DNA of 6,045 nucleotides from Hyphomicrobiales bacterium (GCA_015655535.1 JAATEW010000117.1:1-6045); one strand, 5' to 3'. Shown: positions 1 to 6,045, counted from the first letter of the stretch. Notes: generated from the letters alone by a model not told the origin. Program-made: numbers and translations.

Positions 1-2681
1 GAATAGGTGACAGGTGCTTCGGCATCCCAGTCCTGCCAGAAATCAGCGCGTATATAGGGCTGCCAGACTTGGCCACTGCCGGGGAGGATCGTCCATTGGC
101 CGCGAAGTCCGACTCTTCCGCTTGTCCCGTAAGTCGTACCGAGCGCGACATTCCCGAGCCCATCAAAGGCCTGATCGAAATGCACACTCTGCCATAAGAT
201 TTGCGCCTGCGGTTCCAGCACGAAGTTTGGGCCGAAATAAAACGGCAAATGGATCGGATAGCCGCCTTCGAGCGACGTGATGATCCCAAACCCGGTCGTG
301 TCGAGCCCGGCATTGACGGTCATGGCCGTGCCGTCATAGCGCGTCCCTTGCACGACGCCGTCAAGATACCAGCCGCCCGGACCTGTATGGGTCCAATAGG
401 CGCCTCCCGACCAGGCATTGAGATTGAGCGCCCCGGTGTGTTGCAGGATATACCCTGTGGCTTGGGCATTCGTCACCAGGCCGCTCGCATCAACGTCAGC
501 ATTGGCGTAGGCGACATAGAATCCGCCGGCATCACTATGACCGGGGATGAACGAACCGCCCCAAAGATCGATGCCTGTCTGAAAGCCCATGAAATTACCG
601 GAGGCTCGCGGATCGGCATAGGCATGGTATCGATTGTCGATCGATTCCCCAAAGGTGCGTGCCCATGCCGATGGCTTCCACGCAAGGGCGCAATCGGCGG
701 GAGCCTCGACGATCCCCGGGGAGGTTCCATTGCTACCGCGCGCGATCCTCCGCTGCTCGTTCGTAGCGCAGGCCTGTGTGGCGGACGATGTGTTCCCGGT
801 GCGCTCGTCGAGCGTGCCAAGTGTCAGGGTACCCAATTGCCGAGCAATGGGTTGCACGACGCCATAGGTCGCAATTTCCGGCCCGATGATCGGGTAAATG
901 CCGGGCGGCAGTGGACCGCCCTCTGGCGGATGATCTTCCGGCAAGGTGCCCGGCGGCGTTTCCGGCTCCGGGTTCGGGCCGGGGACAATAAATTCATTCC
1001 GCAGGAACCAGTCCTGCGGGTCGCTACCGTTTACCCCTCCGCGGAGCAAATCGTAAGTATAGAAGCCCGCGCGCACCTCTCTGTCCAGATGGAATGCGTC
1101 AGGCGCGGTGCCGGCGCCATTCACTGCCTGGACAACCAGGATGCCGTTGGAGAGCGTCTCCGCACCGGGGCCGCCCACATTGTTGATACGCAAGGTGGTC
1201 GATCCCGTGGCGGTGCCTGTATTGATGACGAGGCGATCCGACGGCGAACCGTCCGTTCCGAGAAACGTATTGAAACCGATGATGCCCCCGGCGCCGATAT
1301 AATTGCCGGCGACAGTCAGTGCCGTGCCGGGCCCTGCTCCATTCGTCAGAATCGTTCCAGCATTGGTGACACCAGCGACAGTCTGATCGAAGCCCGCCAA
1401 GTTGAGGGTTCCGCCAGCTTCTATCACATGCACGGAATTCGGGCTGAAGACGTTCGCCGCACCTGCGGCGAGCGTGCCGGCTCGCACGTCGGTCACGCCG
1501 GAATAGATATTGGCACCCGTCAGCACGGTCGTGCCGGAGCCGATCTGCTGCACCCCGCCCGTGCCGCTGATGACCTTGGCGAATGCGAAAATATCTGAAC
1601 GGTCGAAGGCTACCGTACCATTGTTGGTGATGTTGGCATTGATGTTGCCGGATGTACCGCCATTGCCGAGTTGCAGGATGCCGGCCGCATCCACCATCAT
1701 AGTGCCGTTGAAGTTAGGATTGTTTGCGGCGAGAATCAGCGTGCCTTGATTGACGTCGACGGCAAGCGGTCCACCTGTGTTGACCAAATTGCCGAGCAGC
1801 GTCCATGTACTGTTGCCTGTTTTTGTCAGAAACGAGAAATTGCTGATGGTGCCGGGGAGCTGATCGGTGCCGTCACCTGTCAGGATCATGGTGTTGGTGC
1901 CGCCGCCGCCGTCAATCGATCCGGTAATCGTTGAGCCGGTAAAAAGAGTCATTTGGTCGTCGCCGCCGACAAATTGAATATTGCCATCGACCAGACCGCT
2001 GCTTTCGTTGATGAAATGGACGGCTCCTCCGGTGCCGTTCGCAGTCGCGCCGATCACGCTGGTTAAACTGCCGTCCGGGTTGCGTAGGGTCGTTCTGATC
2101 GTGCCGAAATTGTCGATGGTGTTAAATTGCGCAGCCGAGACCGTTGTGTCCTGAAACCAGATGGCTGGCCCTTGTCCGTTTTGTATCAGCCCGCGATTTA
2201 TGATGGTGTTATTGGTGCCGAGCGGATTGACCGCTTCCGTTCTGGTCGTTGAGCCATTTTGTATAACTTGCGCGTTGCTCTCGATCACAAGCGTGGTGTT
2301 GTTGTTGAATTCGATCGTATTGAAACCGGCGCCCGTATGTCCGCCTCCCGATGCCCCGGTATTCACAACCAGAGTCGCGGGGGCCGTCGCCGCTGCGCCA
2401 GGATTTCCAACCTGGATCGTGGCATTGTCATTGAGGAAGATCGCATAGGAGCCGCCTCCGTTCACGGTGGCGCCGTTGTTCACATTGACCGTGACGTTGT
2501 TCGCTCCTGGATCGGATCCGACGGTGCCGTTGAAAGTGCCGTTACAGTTGACGGTCGATCCAGTTGCCACGCCGGCCCCGTTAGGCATGCAATCGGCAAT
2601 GGCAGTTTGCGAATAAAAGAAAATACCGCCCAAAGCAGAGAGAAAGATTGCCCTCAAAAATTGCAGCTTTGCACCACGCAC
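1..2681 (-). CDS. Autotransporter (type Va secretion) outer-membrane protein, C-terminus cut by the window edge
   Basis: Reading the minus strand from GTG at 2681 gives 893 codons with no stop; the frame runs off the left edge, so this is a C-terminally partial gene. Residues 1-29 form a signal peptide (basic start, hydrophobic core, AIA cleavage site before D30). The passenger, about 30-565, is rich in Gly, Asn, Thr and Val with beta-helix character. It has a GGDD motif at 239-242, a QGTLIL strand at 312-317 and an autotransporter-associated beta-strand repeat at 375-404 (TVLTGANIYSG...GTL). Residues about 455-564 match the pertactin/AidA-like C-terminal passenger region, with LTVAGNY, DGSPSDRLVI (477-486) and DWFLR (557-561). 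A proline-rich linker (567-593) precedes the beta-domain, which starts near W673 (WARTFG) and includes LEPQAQ (822-827). By family knowledge the barrel sits in the outer membrane and moves the passenger to the cell surface. Roughly the last 60-100 residues, including the usual terminal aromatic residue, are missing from view. Ligand or activity is unknown. GTG 2681 is chosen because AAGGA lies 7 nt upstream; an in-frame GTG at 2747 would spoil the signal peptide by adding 22 residues. Confidence 0.93.
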   Translation of the reverse strand, partial: MRGAKLQFLRAIFLSALGGIFFYSQTAIADCMPNGAGVATGSTVNCNGTFNGTVGSDPGANNVTVNVNNGATVNGGGSYAIFLNDNATIQVGNPGAAATAPATLVVNTGASGGGHTGAGFNTIEFNNNTTLVIESNAQVIQNGSTTRTEAVNPLGTNNTIINRGLIQNGQGPAIWFQDTTVSAAQFNTIDNFGTIRTTLRNPDGSLTSVIGATANGTGGAVHFINESSGLVDGNIQFVGGDDQMTLFTGSTITGSIDGGGGTNTMILTGDGTDQLPGTISNFSFLTKTGNSTWTLLGNLVNTGGPLAVDVNQGTLILAANNPNFNGTMMVDAAGILQLGNGGTSGNINANITNNGTVAFDRSDIFAFAKVISGTGGVQQIGSGTTVLTGANIYSGVTDVRAGTLAAGAANVFSPNSVHVIEAGGTLNLAGFDQTVAGVTNAGTILTNGAGPGTALTVAGNYIGAGGIIGFNTFLGTDGSPSDRLVINTGTATGSTTLRINNVGGPGAETLSNGILVVQAVNGAGTAPDAFHLDREVRAGFYTYDLLRGGVNGSDPQDWFLRNEFIVPGPNPEPETPPGTLPEDHPPEGGPLPPGIYPIIGPEIATYGVVQPIARQLGTLTLGTLDERTGNTSSATQACATNEQRRIARGSNGTSPGIVEAPADCALAWKPSAWARTFGESIDNRYHAYADPRASGNFMGFQTGIDLWGGSFIPGHSDAGGFYVAYANADVDASGLVTNAQATGYILQHTGALNLNAWSGGAYWTHTGPGGWYLDGVVQGTRYDGTAMTVNAGLDTTGFGIITSLEGGYPIHLPFYFGPNFVLEPQAQILWQSVHFDQAFDGLGNVALGTTYGTSGRVGLRGQWTILPGSGQVWQPYIRADFWQDWDAEAPVTY

Positions 2682-2688
2682 GTCAGTT

Positions 2689-2693
2689 TCCTT
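2689..2693 (-). promoter_or_regulatory. Shine-Dalgarno site of the autotransporter gene
   Basis: On the minus strand AAGGA lies 7 nt before the GTG codon at 2681. This site decides the start: the alternative in-frame GTG at 2747 would put a polar, charged stretch before the signal peptide, and no in-frame ATG exists between the upstream stop (2778-2780) and 2681. Confidence 0.75.
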
Positions 2694-2761
2694 CGCGTGA
2701 AGTAAGACTTCTGCTCGGGCGAGGTACGACGCTTTGACGCTTTCCACTGGCGATAGGAACG

Positions 2762-2777
2762 TCTGAATCAGTTCAGA
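2762..2777. repeat. Perfect inverted repeat in the autotransporter leader
   Basis: TCTGAA (2762-2767) and TTCAGA (2772-2777) are perfect inverted arms around the 4-nt spacer TCAG. The repeat lies about 80-95 nt upstream of the GTG start, inside the presumed 5' untranslated leader if the candidate promoter at 2847-2874 is right. It could be an operator for a dimeric regulator or a small RNA hairpin; the sequence alone does not decide. A 6-bp dyad can occur by chance. Confidence 0.35.
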
Positions 2778-2846
2778 TCAACGGCCTTAACAAAAAGTAA
2801 ATTCGATGCAAACCGCAATCGGCAATGCTGCACCAAAGCATAAAAA

Positions 2847-2874
2847 ATCATATGAGATGACATAATCACCACAA
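2847..2874 (-). promoter_or_regulatory. Candidate sigma-70-type promoter for the autotransporter gene
   Basis: On the minus strand TTGTGG (2874-2869) and TATGAT (2852-2847) are separated by 16 nt. The -10 box matches TATAAT at five of six positions and the -35 box matches TTGACA at three of six, all within AT-rich DNA. Transcription would begin near 2840 and give a leader of roughly 160 nt before the GTG at 2681. Alphaproteobacterial promoters are often poorly matched to this consensus, so this remains a candidate. Confidence 0.4.
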
Positions 2875-2881
2875 ACTATTG

Positions 2882-2916
2882 TAAAGCTCGTGCTTGGCAC
2901 GCCTGAAGAAGCTTTA
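2882..2916. repeat. Nested inverted repeats upstream of the candidate promoter
   Basis: An inner dyad CGTGC (2889-2893) and GCACG (2897-2901) around the spacer TTG is enclosed by outer arms TAAAGC (2882-2887) and GCTTTA (2911-2916). Both pairs are perfect. The element sits just upstream of the candidate -35 box at 2869-2874, where an activator or repressor site would be expected. No regulator can be named from the sequence. Confidence 0.35.
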
Positions 2917-2967
2917 TCTCGTGGTAACTACTTAAGAATTCTAATGTATGAAAGCGACCACCAGTAT

Positions 2968-2988
2968 AAGGCGCCCAATGGGCGCTTT
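2968..2988. terminator. GC-rich hairpin, possible second terminator or bidirectional element
   Basis: GGCGCCC (2970-2976) and GGGCGCT (2980-2986) form a strong stem with a 3-nt AAT loop, extended by AA/TT at the base. On the plus strand it is followed by TTTAATT, and on the minus strand by a short T-containing run. The U-tracts are weak, so termination efficiency is doubtful. It lies about 50 bp beyond the main minus-strand terminator and could back it up or insulate the autotransporter promoter. Confidence 0.4.
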
Positions 2989-3036
2989 AATTACGTGAAA
3001 CATTGTTGGTCCACGAGGACCTCATGCCCAGTTCAC

Positions 3037-3070
3037 AAAAAGCCCTCCGGCTTCGCAGCAGGAGGGCTTT
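3037..3070 (-). terminator. Intrinsic (Rho-independent) terminator of the Rieske gene
   Basis: On the minus strand the arms AAAGCCCTCC (3070-3061) and GGAGGGCTTT (3048-3039) pair perfectly over 10 bp around a 12-nt loop and run into a T-tract ending at 3037. It lies about 37 nt past the TAA stop of the Rieske gene (3108-3110). This is a textbook intrinsic terminator and separates that transcript from the autotransporter gene. Confidence 0.85.
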
Positions 3071-3107
3071 CGATTTGTTTGCCTGGGTGGGCAGTGCCAG
3101 CCGCGGC

Positions 3108-3851
3108 TTAAAGGAAGGTGCGCTTCGTCGACTGCAGCTTGAAGCCGTCGTTTTCGAGTACCAGATCCTTGCCCTCGCCCTCTTCCTCCGCCGGCTCGTC
3201 GCTCTGCAAGACCAGATTGACGTTCAAGAGGCACACATCGTCCTCATCGACGATGCAGGGGATCTGCACCAGCCGCGCGCCTTCGCAAGGGCCCGACGTG
3301 CAGACGCCCGTCTCGACGTCGAATTGCGCGCCATGCTTGCCGCACTGAAGAACCTTCAGATAATTCGGCTCGAAGAAATTGTTCTTCTCCCAGTCGAGGC
3401 GTTGCCCGGAATGCGGGCAGGCGTTCTCATAGGCGAAATATTGCTTGCCAAAGCGGCAGATGAACACGTCCCACGGACGCGTCTTGCCGTCGGTCCACAT
3501 CCGCAGCAGCGGGAGGCTTTTGCCCATGCGGTCGCGAATGTCGCGGCGGTCGCAGATCGCAAAGAGTTCGCCTGTCGGCGGGGCCGGTTGGGCCTCCTCT
3601 GGGATCGGTGTGGGTTCGATCTTCGCGACGGGCCTCGCGCGCATGGCGAAAACGCCATGGGCGTTTTCCTTGCGATAGGCCGTATGCGCGCCTTGGCAGC
3701 CGCCGACCGGAAAGTTTTCCGGATCGGTAGGATCGGCGCCTTCTATGCGATAGGGCGCGCGATTGGCCGAGGGCACTTCCGTTTTCGCGCGAAAAGGCGA
3801 GGGGCTGTAAGGCAGCAATTCCTTTTTGTCGGGAGATTCTTGGTCCGGCAT
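3108..3851 (-). CDS. Rieske [2Fe-2S] domain protein with an uncharacterised N-terminal extension
   Basis: This encodes a 247-residue protein. The C-terminal half holds a Rieske iron-sulfur domain: C145-P-H147 and C170-G-K-H173 supply the two cysteine and two histidine ligands, followed by GAQFD and a GVCTSGPC stretch (182-189). The second motif reads CGKH rather than CPCH, so the disulfide-forming cysteines of bc1-type Rieske proteins are absent; this fits ferredoxin- or oxygenase-type Rieske electron carriers. Residues 1-about 94 are proline-rich and polar with no domain I recognise, and the tail from 218 is acidic (EPAEEEGEG). There is no signal peptide, Tat motif or membrane helix, so it is probably cytoplasmic. 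No oxygenase catalytic domain or reductase partner lies in the window, so the electron partner is unknown. The ATG at 3851 is chosen because GAGGGA lies 5 nt upstream. The same frame is open up to an ATG at 4013, but those 54 extra codons lack a ribosome-binding site and recognisable homology. Confidence 0.85.
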   Translation of the reverse strand: MPDQESPDKKELLPYSPSPFRAKTEVPSANRAPYRIEGADPTDPENFPVGGCQGAHTAYRKENAHGVFAMRARPVAKIEPTPIPEEAQPAPPTGELFAICDRRDIRDRMGKSLPLLRMWTDGKTRPWDVFICRFGKQYFAYENACPHSGQRLDWEKNNFFEPNYLKVLQCGKHGAQFDVETGVCTSGPCEGARLVQIPCIVDEDDVCLLNVNLVLQSDEPAEEEGEGKDLVLENDGFKLQSTKRTFL

Positions 3852-3856
3852 CTTAA

Positions 3857-3862
3857 TCCCTC
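3857..3862 (-). promoter_or_regulatory. Shine-Dalgarno site of the Rieske gene
   Basis: On the minus strand GAGGGA lies 5 nt upstream of ATG 3851 (7 nt from its GAGG core). It supports this start over the upstream in-frame ATG at 4013. Confidence 0.65.
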
Positions 3863-3934
3863 GTTCAACAAATCGCGGCGCCGCGCGGCCGAATTGGCGA
3901 AGCTCGCCGTCGTTTTCGAGTGTTTTCCACGCCA

Positions 3935-3947
3935 GATCGTGACGATC
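3935..3947. repeat. 13-bp palindrome upstream of the Rieske gene
   Basis: GATCGT-G-ACGATC is a perfect 6-1-6 palindrome about 84 bp upstream of the Rieske start. Its position in the 272-bp gap after the glucan exporter gene would suit an operator, but no matching promoter is clear and no regulator can be named. Confidence 0.3.
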
Positions 3948-4029
3948 AGGCACGAAAATCCTCTGGGTCAGCCTGGATTTGCGATCTGGCCCTGCCGATT
4001 GCAAGAAGCCCAACCGCAGCTTTAGCCCG

Positions 4030-4064
4030 AAAAACGAGGCCCATTGCCTATAGCAATAGCAATG
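4030..4064 (-). terminator. Weak candidate terminator downstream of the glucan exporter gene
   Basis: On the minus strand CATTGC (4064-4059) and GCAATG (4047-4042) pair over 6 bp around an 11-nt loop. A second copy of ATTGC inside the loop offers an alternative 5-bp stem. A T5 run (4034-4030) follows after 7 nt. The stem is short and the U-tract is offset, so read-through into the Rieske gene is possible. Confidence 0.3.
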
Positions 4065-4123
4065 CCAGGATAATCTTCAAGATTTTTCATCGTTCGGCAA
4101 AGTAAACGCGCGCCGGCTTATCC

Positions 4124-5932
4124 TCACGCCAAAGCCGATTGACCCTTCCCTGTGTCCGTCTTCGCCGCCTCGGCTGCCAAAAATTGCGCCTTGGCCAGCG
4201 CGGCAAAGGCGCCGCCCTTGGCGACCAATTCGTCAAAGCCGCCGGCCTCGATGATTTTGCCTTGCTCGAAGACGAAAATGCGGTTCGCGTGGCGGATGGT
4301 CGCCAGCCGATGCGCGATGATGAAGGTCGTGCGGCCCTGCGTCGCCGTTTCCAGCGCGGCTTGCAATTGCCGCTCGGTCGTGGCGTCGAGCGCCGAGGTC
4401 GCCTCGTCGAAAATCATGATCGGCGGGTCCTTCAAAAGCGCCCGCGCGATCGAGAGCCTTTGGCGCTCGCCGCCGGACAATGAGCGGCCGCGCTCGCCGA
4501 CCGGGGTCGCAAGCCCGTCGCTCTGATGAGTCACGAAATCGGCGGCTTGGGCGCGCACTAAGGCGCGGCTTATCTCTTCGGACGTGGCGTCGGGATCGCC
4601 GATCCGCAGATTTTCCTCGATCGAGCGGGCAAAGAGCATGGCCTCCTGAAAGACCACGCCGATATTGCGGCGCAGCCCAACGAGGCTCATGTCGCGAATA
4701 TCCTCGCCATCGATCAATATGCGGCCCTGCTGCGGGTCATAGACCCGGTGCAGCAGATTGAGCGTCGTCGATTTGCCCGAGCCCGTCGCCCCGACGAGCG
4801 CGATGGTCTCGCCCGGCGCGACGCTGAAACTGACATCGCTGATGGCAGGCCGCCGCGTATCATAGGAAAAGCTCACATGGTCGAAGGTGACGGCGCCCTT
4901 GAGGCGGCCGGGGTCCCTGGCATTGGGGCTGTCCGCGACGCGCGGCACCGTATCCATCACGTCGAAAAATTCCTGCAGCTTCGGCGCTTGCAGGAAGAGC
5001 GAGTTGAAGAAGGCGACCAATTGTTCGAGCCGCGCGATCAGCATGGTCGCGAAGCTCATGAAGGCGACGATCTCGCCTATGCTCGCCAGCCCATGCAGAT
5101 AGAGCCAGATGCCGAGCAGGAAAATGCCGAGCAGGGTCAAGGTCGCCGACGCCTTGGCGCCGACGGCGGCGAGCGCCCACCAGGTCAGGACCGGCAATTG
5201 CGCGGAGAGAACGGAATTGATGATGTCGCGCATCGCGCGCACTTCATCGTCGACGCGGGTAAAGCTCTGGATGACCGGCACATTGCCGAGCGCGTCCGAG
5301 GCGCGTTCGGCAAAGGTGCTATGGCGCTGCTCCACCGATCTTTGCAGCGTCTCGGTCTTGCGCAGGACGAAGGCGGTCAGAAAGCCGAAGAGCAGGACGA
5401 GCACGATCAGCATCGACGCGAGCCGCCAGTTCACCACGAGCGAGACGGGCAGCAAGATCGCCAAGGCCGCGAGCGAAGCGCAATTTTCGCGGAAGAACGA
5501 GAGCCAGATCCCGAACATGCCGGCGGCGCCTTCGAGCATGACCTTTAAAAGCCGCCCCGAATGCACCGACGAATGGAAGCTCAGCGGTAGATGCAAGACA
5601 TGCTCGAAATAAAGCGCCATCACTGCCATGCGGCGGCGATGCGCGAGCCTATCCGCATGAAGCGCGATCAAAACGGCGGCCGCGATGGAAAATAACGCGA
5701 AGCCGACCCAGGCGCCGAGCAAAGGCGTCAGCTCCGCCAGGGTCGGAACGCGGGCCGCCGCCGCGGCGCTGCTGAGCCGGTCGATGATGCGACCGAAAAG
5801 CACGGGCTCGGCGAATTGCGCCGTCGCCAAAAACAGATTGGAAACGGCGAGGATGATGGCAAGCCGCGCTTCAGGCTTCAAAAGTCCGATGACGCGCAGA
5901 TAAAGTTTCGAAAGAGACATCGGAGGAGACAT
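4124..5932 (-). CDS. ndvA: Cyclic beta-1,2-glucan ABC exporter, fused permease and ATPase (NdvA/ChvA type)
   Basis: This 602-residue half-transporter acts as a dimer in the inner membrane and, by family knowledge, exports cyclic beta-1,2-glucan to the periplasm using ATP. That glucan supports osmotic adaptation and host interaction in rhizobia and relatives. Numbered from ATG 5932, about six membrane helices span residues 24-302. The nucleotide-binding domain has an A-loop tyrosine near 357, Walker A GATGSGKST (381-389), Q-loop Q429, signature LSGGE (485-489), Walker B IMIFDE (505-510) and switch histidine H541. All catalytic residues are present. Assignment to NdvA rather than a generic lipid or drug exporter rests on family-like stretches such as AEPVLFGRIIDRL near the first helix, WWALA before the fifth, and VAFMSFATMLIARL in the sixth. 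Length is close to the usual 590 or so residues. The start is uncertain: ATG 5920 (MSLSKLY) aligns best with the family start, 5932 has a weak GAAG 7 nt upstream, and the frame is open to ATG 6028. The glucan synthase gene (ndvB) is not in the window. Confidence 0.88.
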   Translation of the reverse strand: MSPPMSLSKLYLRVIGLLKPEARLAIILAVSNLFLATAQFAEPVLFGRIIDRLSSAAAAARVPTLAELTPLLGAWVGFALFSIAAAVLIALHADRLAHRRRMAVMALYFEHVLHLPLSFHSSVHSGRLLKVMLEGAAGMFGIWLSFFRENCASLAALAILLPVSLVVNWRLASMLIVLVLLFGFLTAFVLRKTETLQRSVEQRHSTFAERASDALGNVPVIQSFTRVDDEVRAMRDIINSVLSAQLPVLTWWALAAVGAKASATLTLLGIFLLGIWLYLHGLASIGEIVAFMSFATMLIARLEQLVAFFNSLFLQAPKLQEFFDVMDTVPRVADSPNARDPGRLKGAVTFDHVSFSYDTRRPAISDVSFSVAPGETIALVGATGSGKSTTLNLLHRVYDPQQGRILIDGEDIRDMSLVGLRRNIGVVFQEAMLFARSIEENLRIGDPDATSEEISRALVRAQAADFVTHQSDGLATPVGERGRSLSGGERQRLSIARALLKDPPIMIFDEATSALDATTERQLQAALETATQGRTTFIIAHRLATIRHANRIFVFEQGKIIEAGGFDELVAKGGAFAALAKAQFLAAEAAKTDTGKGQSALA

Positions 5933-6045
5933 TTGGCGGCTTCGCTTCGCTGACTGATCATGGTGTGCAAGAAGCTGCTTGCCGGCGAAAGGCGATTTTT
6001 TCATTTCTTGAGCAAATCCGTGCTTCATGGTGAAGCAGGCGCAAC

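Larger units (their letters stand above)
2682..3107. other. 426-bp intergenic region between the Rieske gene and the autotransporter gene
   Basis: I see no supportable gene here. A short plus-strand frame (2890-3111) begins inside it, but it has no ribosome-binding site, no recognisable family, and reads through a terminator hairpin. The centre, about 2780-2960, is clearly more AT-rich than the flanking genes. From the Rieske side the region holds: a strong minus-strand terminator (3039-3070); an inverted repeat GGTCC/GGACC (3008-3021); a GC-rich hairpin (2968-2988); a nested dyad (2882-2916); a candidate sigma-70-type promoter (2847-2874); an inverted repeat TCTGAA/TTCAGA (2762-2777); and the Shine-Dalgarno site of the autotransporter. 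Confidence 0.7.

Noticed and set aside
201..1598. Long plus-strand open frame (465 codons) opposite the autotransporter
   Set aside because: Its translation is rich in Arg, Gly and Ala without any family signature and lies antisense to a clear autotransporter reading frame. It is a codon-bias shadow.
1201..2594. Repetitive-looking GGC/GTC-rich DNA that might be taken for tandem repeats or a CRISPR-like array
   Set aside because: The periodicity is irregular and comes from the Gly/Asn/Thr-rich beta-helix coding sequence; no fixed-length repeat and spacer pattern is present.
2880..3000. Possible tRNA or structured small RNA gene
   Set aside because: The dyads do not form a cloverleaf and there is no T-loop or anticodon-arm consensus.
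2890..3111. Small plus-strand frame of 73 codons in the intergenic region
   Set aside because: No ribosome-binding site, no family resemblance, and it reads through two hairpins including the terminator of the Rieske gene.
3852..4013. N-terminal extension of the Rieske protein to ATG 4013 (301 residues)
   Set aside because: A good Shine-Dalgarno site precedes ATG 3851, none precedes ATG 4013, and the 54 added residues look like translated non-coding DNA that includes a palindrome.
3003..4025. Plus-strand open frame of 340 codons opposite the Rieske gene
   Set aside because: It crosses the terminator hairpin and is antisense to a protein with all Rieske ligands; the translation resembles no family.
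4748..5548. Plus-strand open frame of 266 codons opposite the exporter gene
   Set aside because: The Arg-, Asp- and Glu-rich, low-complexity translation is antisense to the complete ABC exporter and is a shadow.

Overview
The window carries three genes, all on the minus strand. It looks like chromosomal DNA from an alphaproteobacterium, most likely of the order Hyphomicrobiales (Rhizobiales). Three things point that way: the coding DNA is GC-rich, one gene encodes a glucan exporter of the NdvA/ChvA type, and the large surface protein has the build of autotransporters common in Bradyrhizobium, Beijerinckia and Methylobacterium relatives. The family-level placement is inference.

Read in the direction of transcription (high to low coordinates), the first gene (about 5932 to 4124) encodes a six-helix ABC half-transporter fused to its ATPase. 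It is recognisable as the cyclic beta-1,2-glucan exporter NdvA/ChvA. After a 272-bp gap comes a gene (3851 to 3108) for a 247-residue protein. It has one Rieske [2Fe-2S] domain in its C-terminal half and an N-terminal half I cannot assign. A strong intrinsic terminator (3039-3070) closes this unit.

Next is a 426-bp non-coding stretch (2682-3107), AT-rich in its middle, with several inverted repeats and a plausible sigma-70-type promoter. The third gene starts with GTG at 2681 and stays open to the left edge of the window, 893 codons without a stop. It encodes a type V (autotransporter) outer-membrane protein: signal peptide, beta-helical passenger, pertactin/AidA-like C-terminal passenger region, proline-rich linker and most of the translocating beta-barrel. 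The last strands and the stop codon lie outside the window.

Two of the three genes concern the cell envelope: periplasmic glucan export and surface display. The terminator and the long gap separate the autotransporter from the Rieske gene, so I do not read the three as one operon. I found no tRNA, rRNA, CRISPR array, insertion sequence or defence gene, and no convincing new multi-gene system. The most unusual items are the inverted-repeat-rich leader region of the autotransporter and the uncharacterised N-terminal extension of the Rieske protein.
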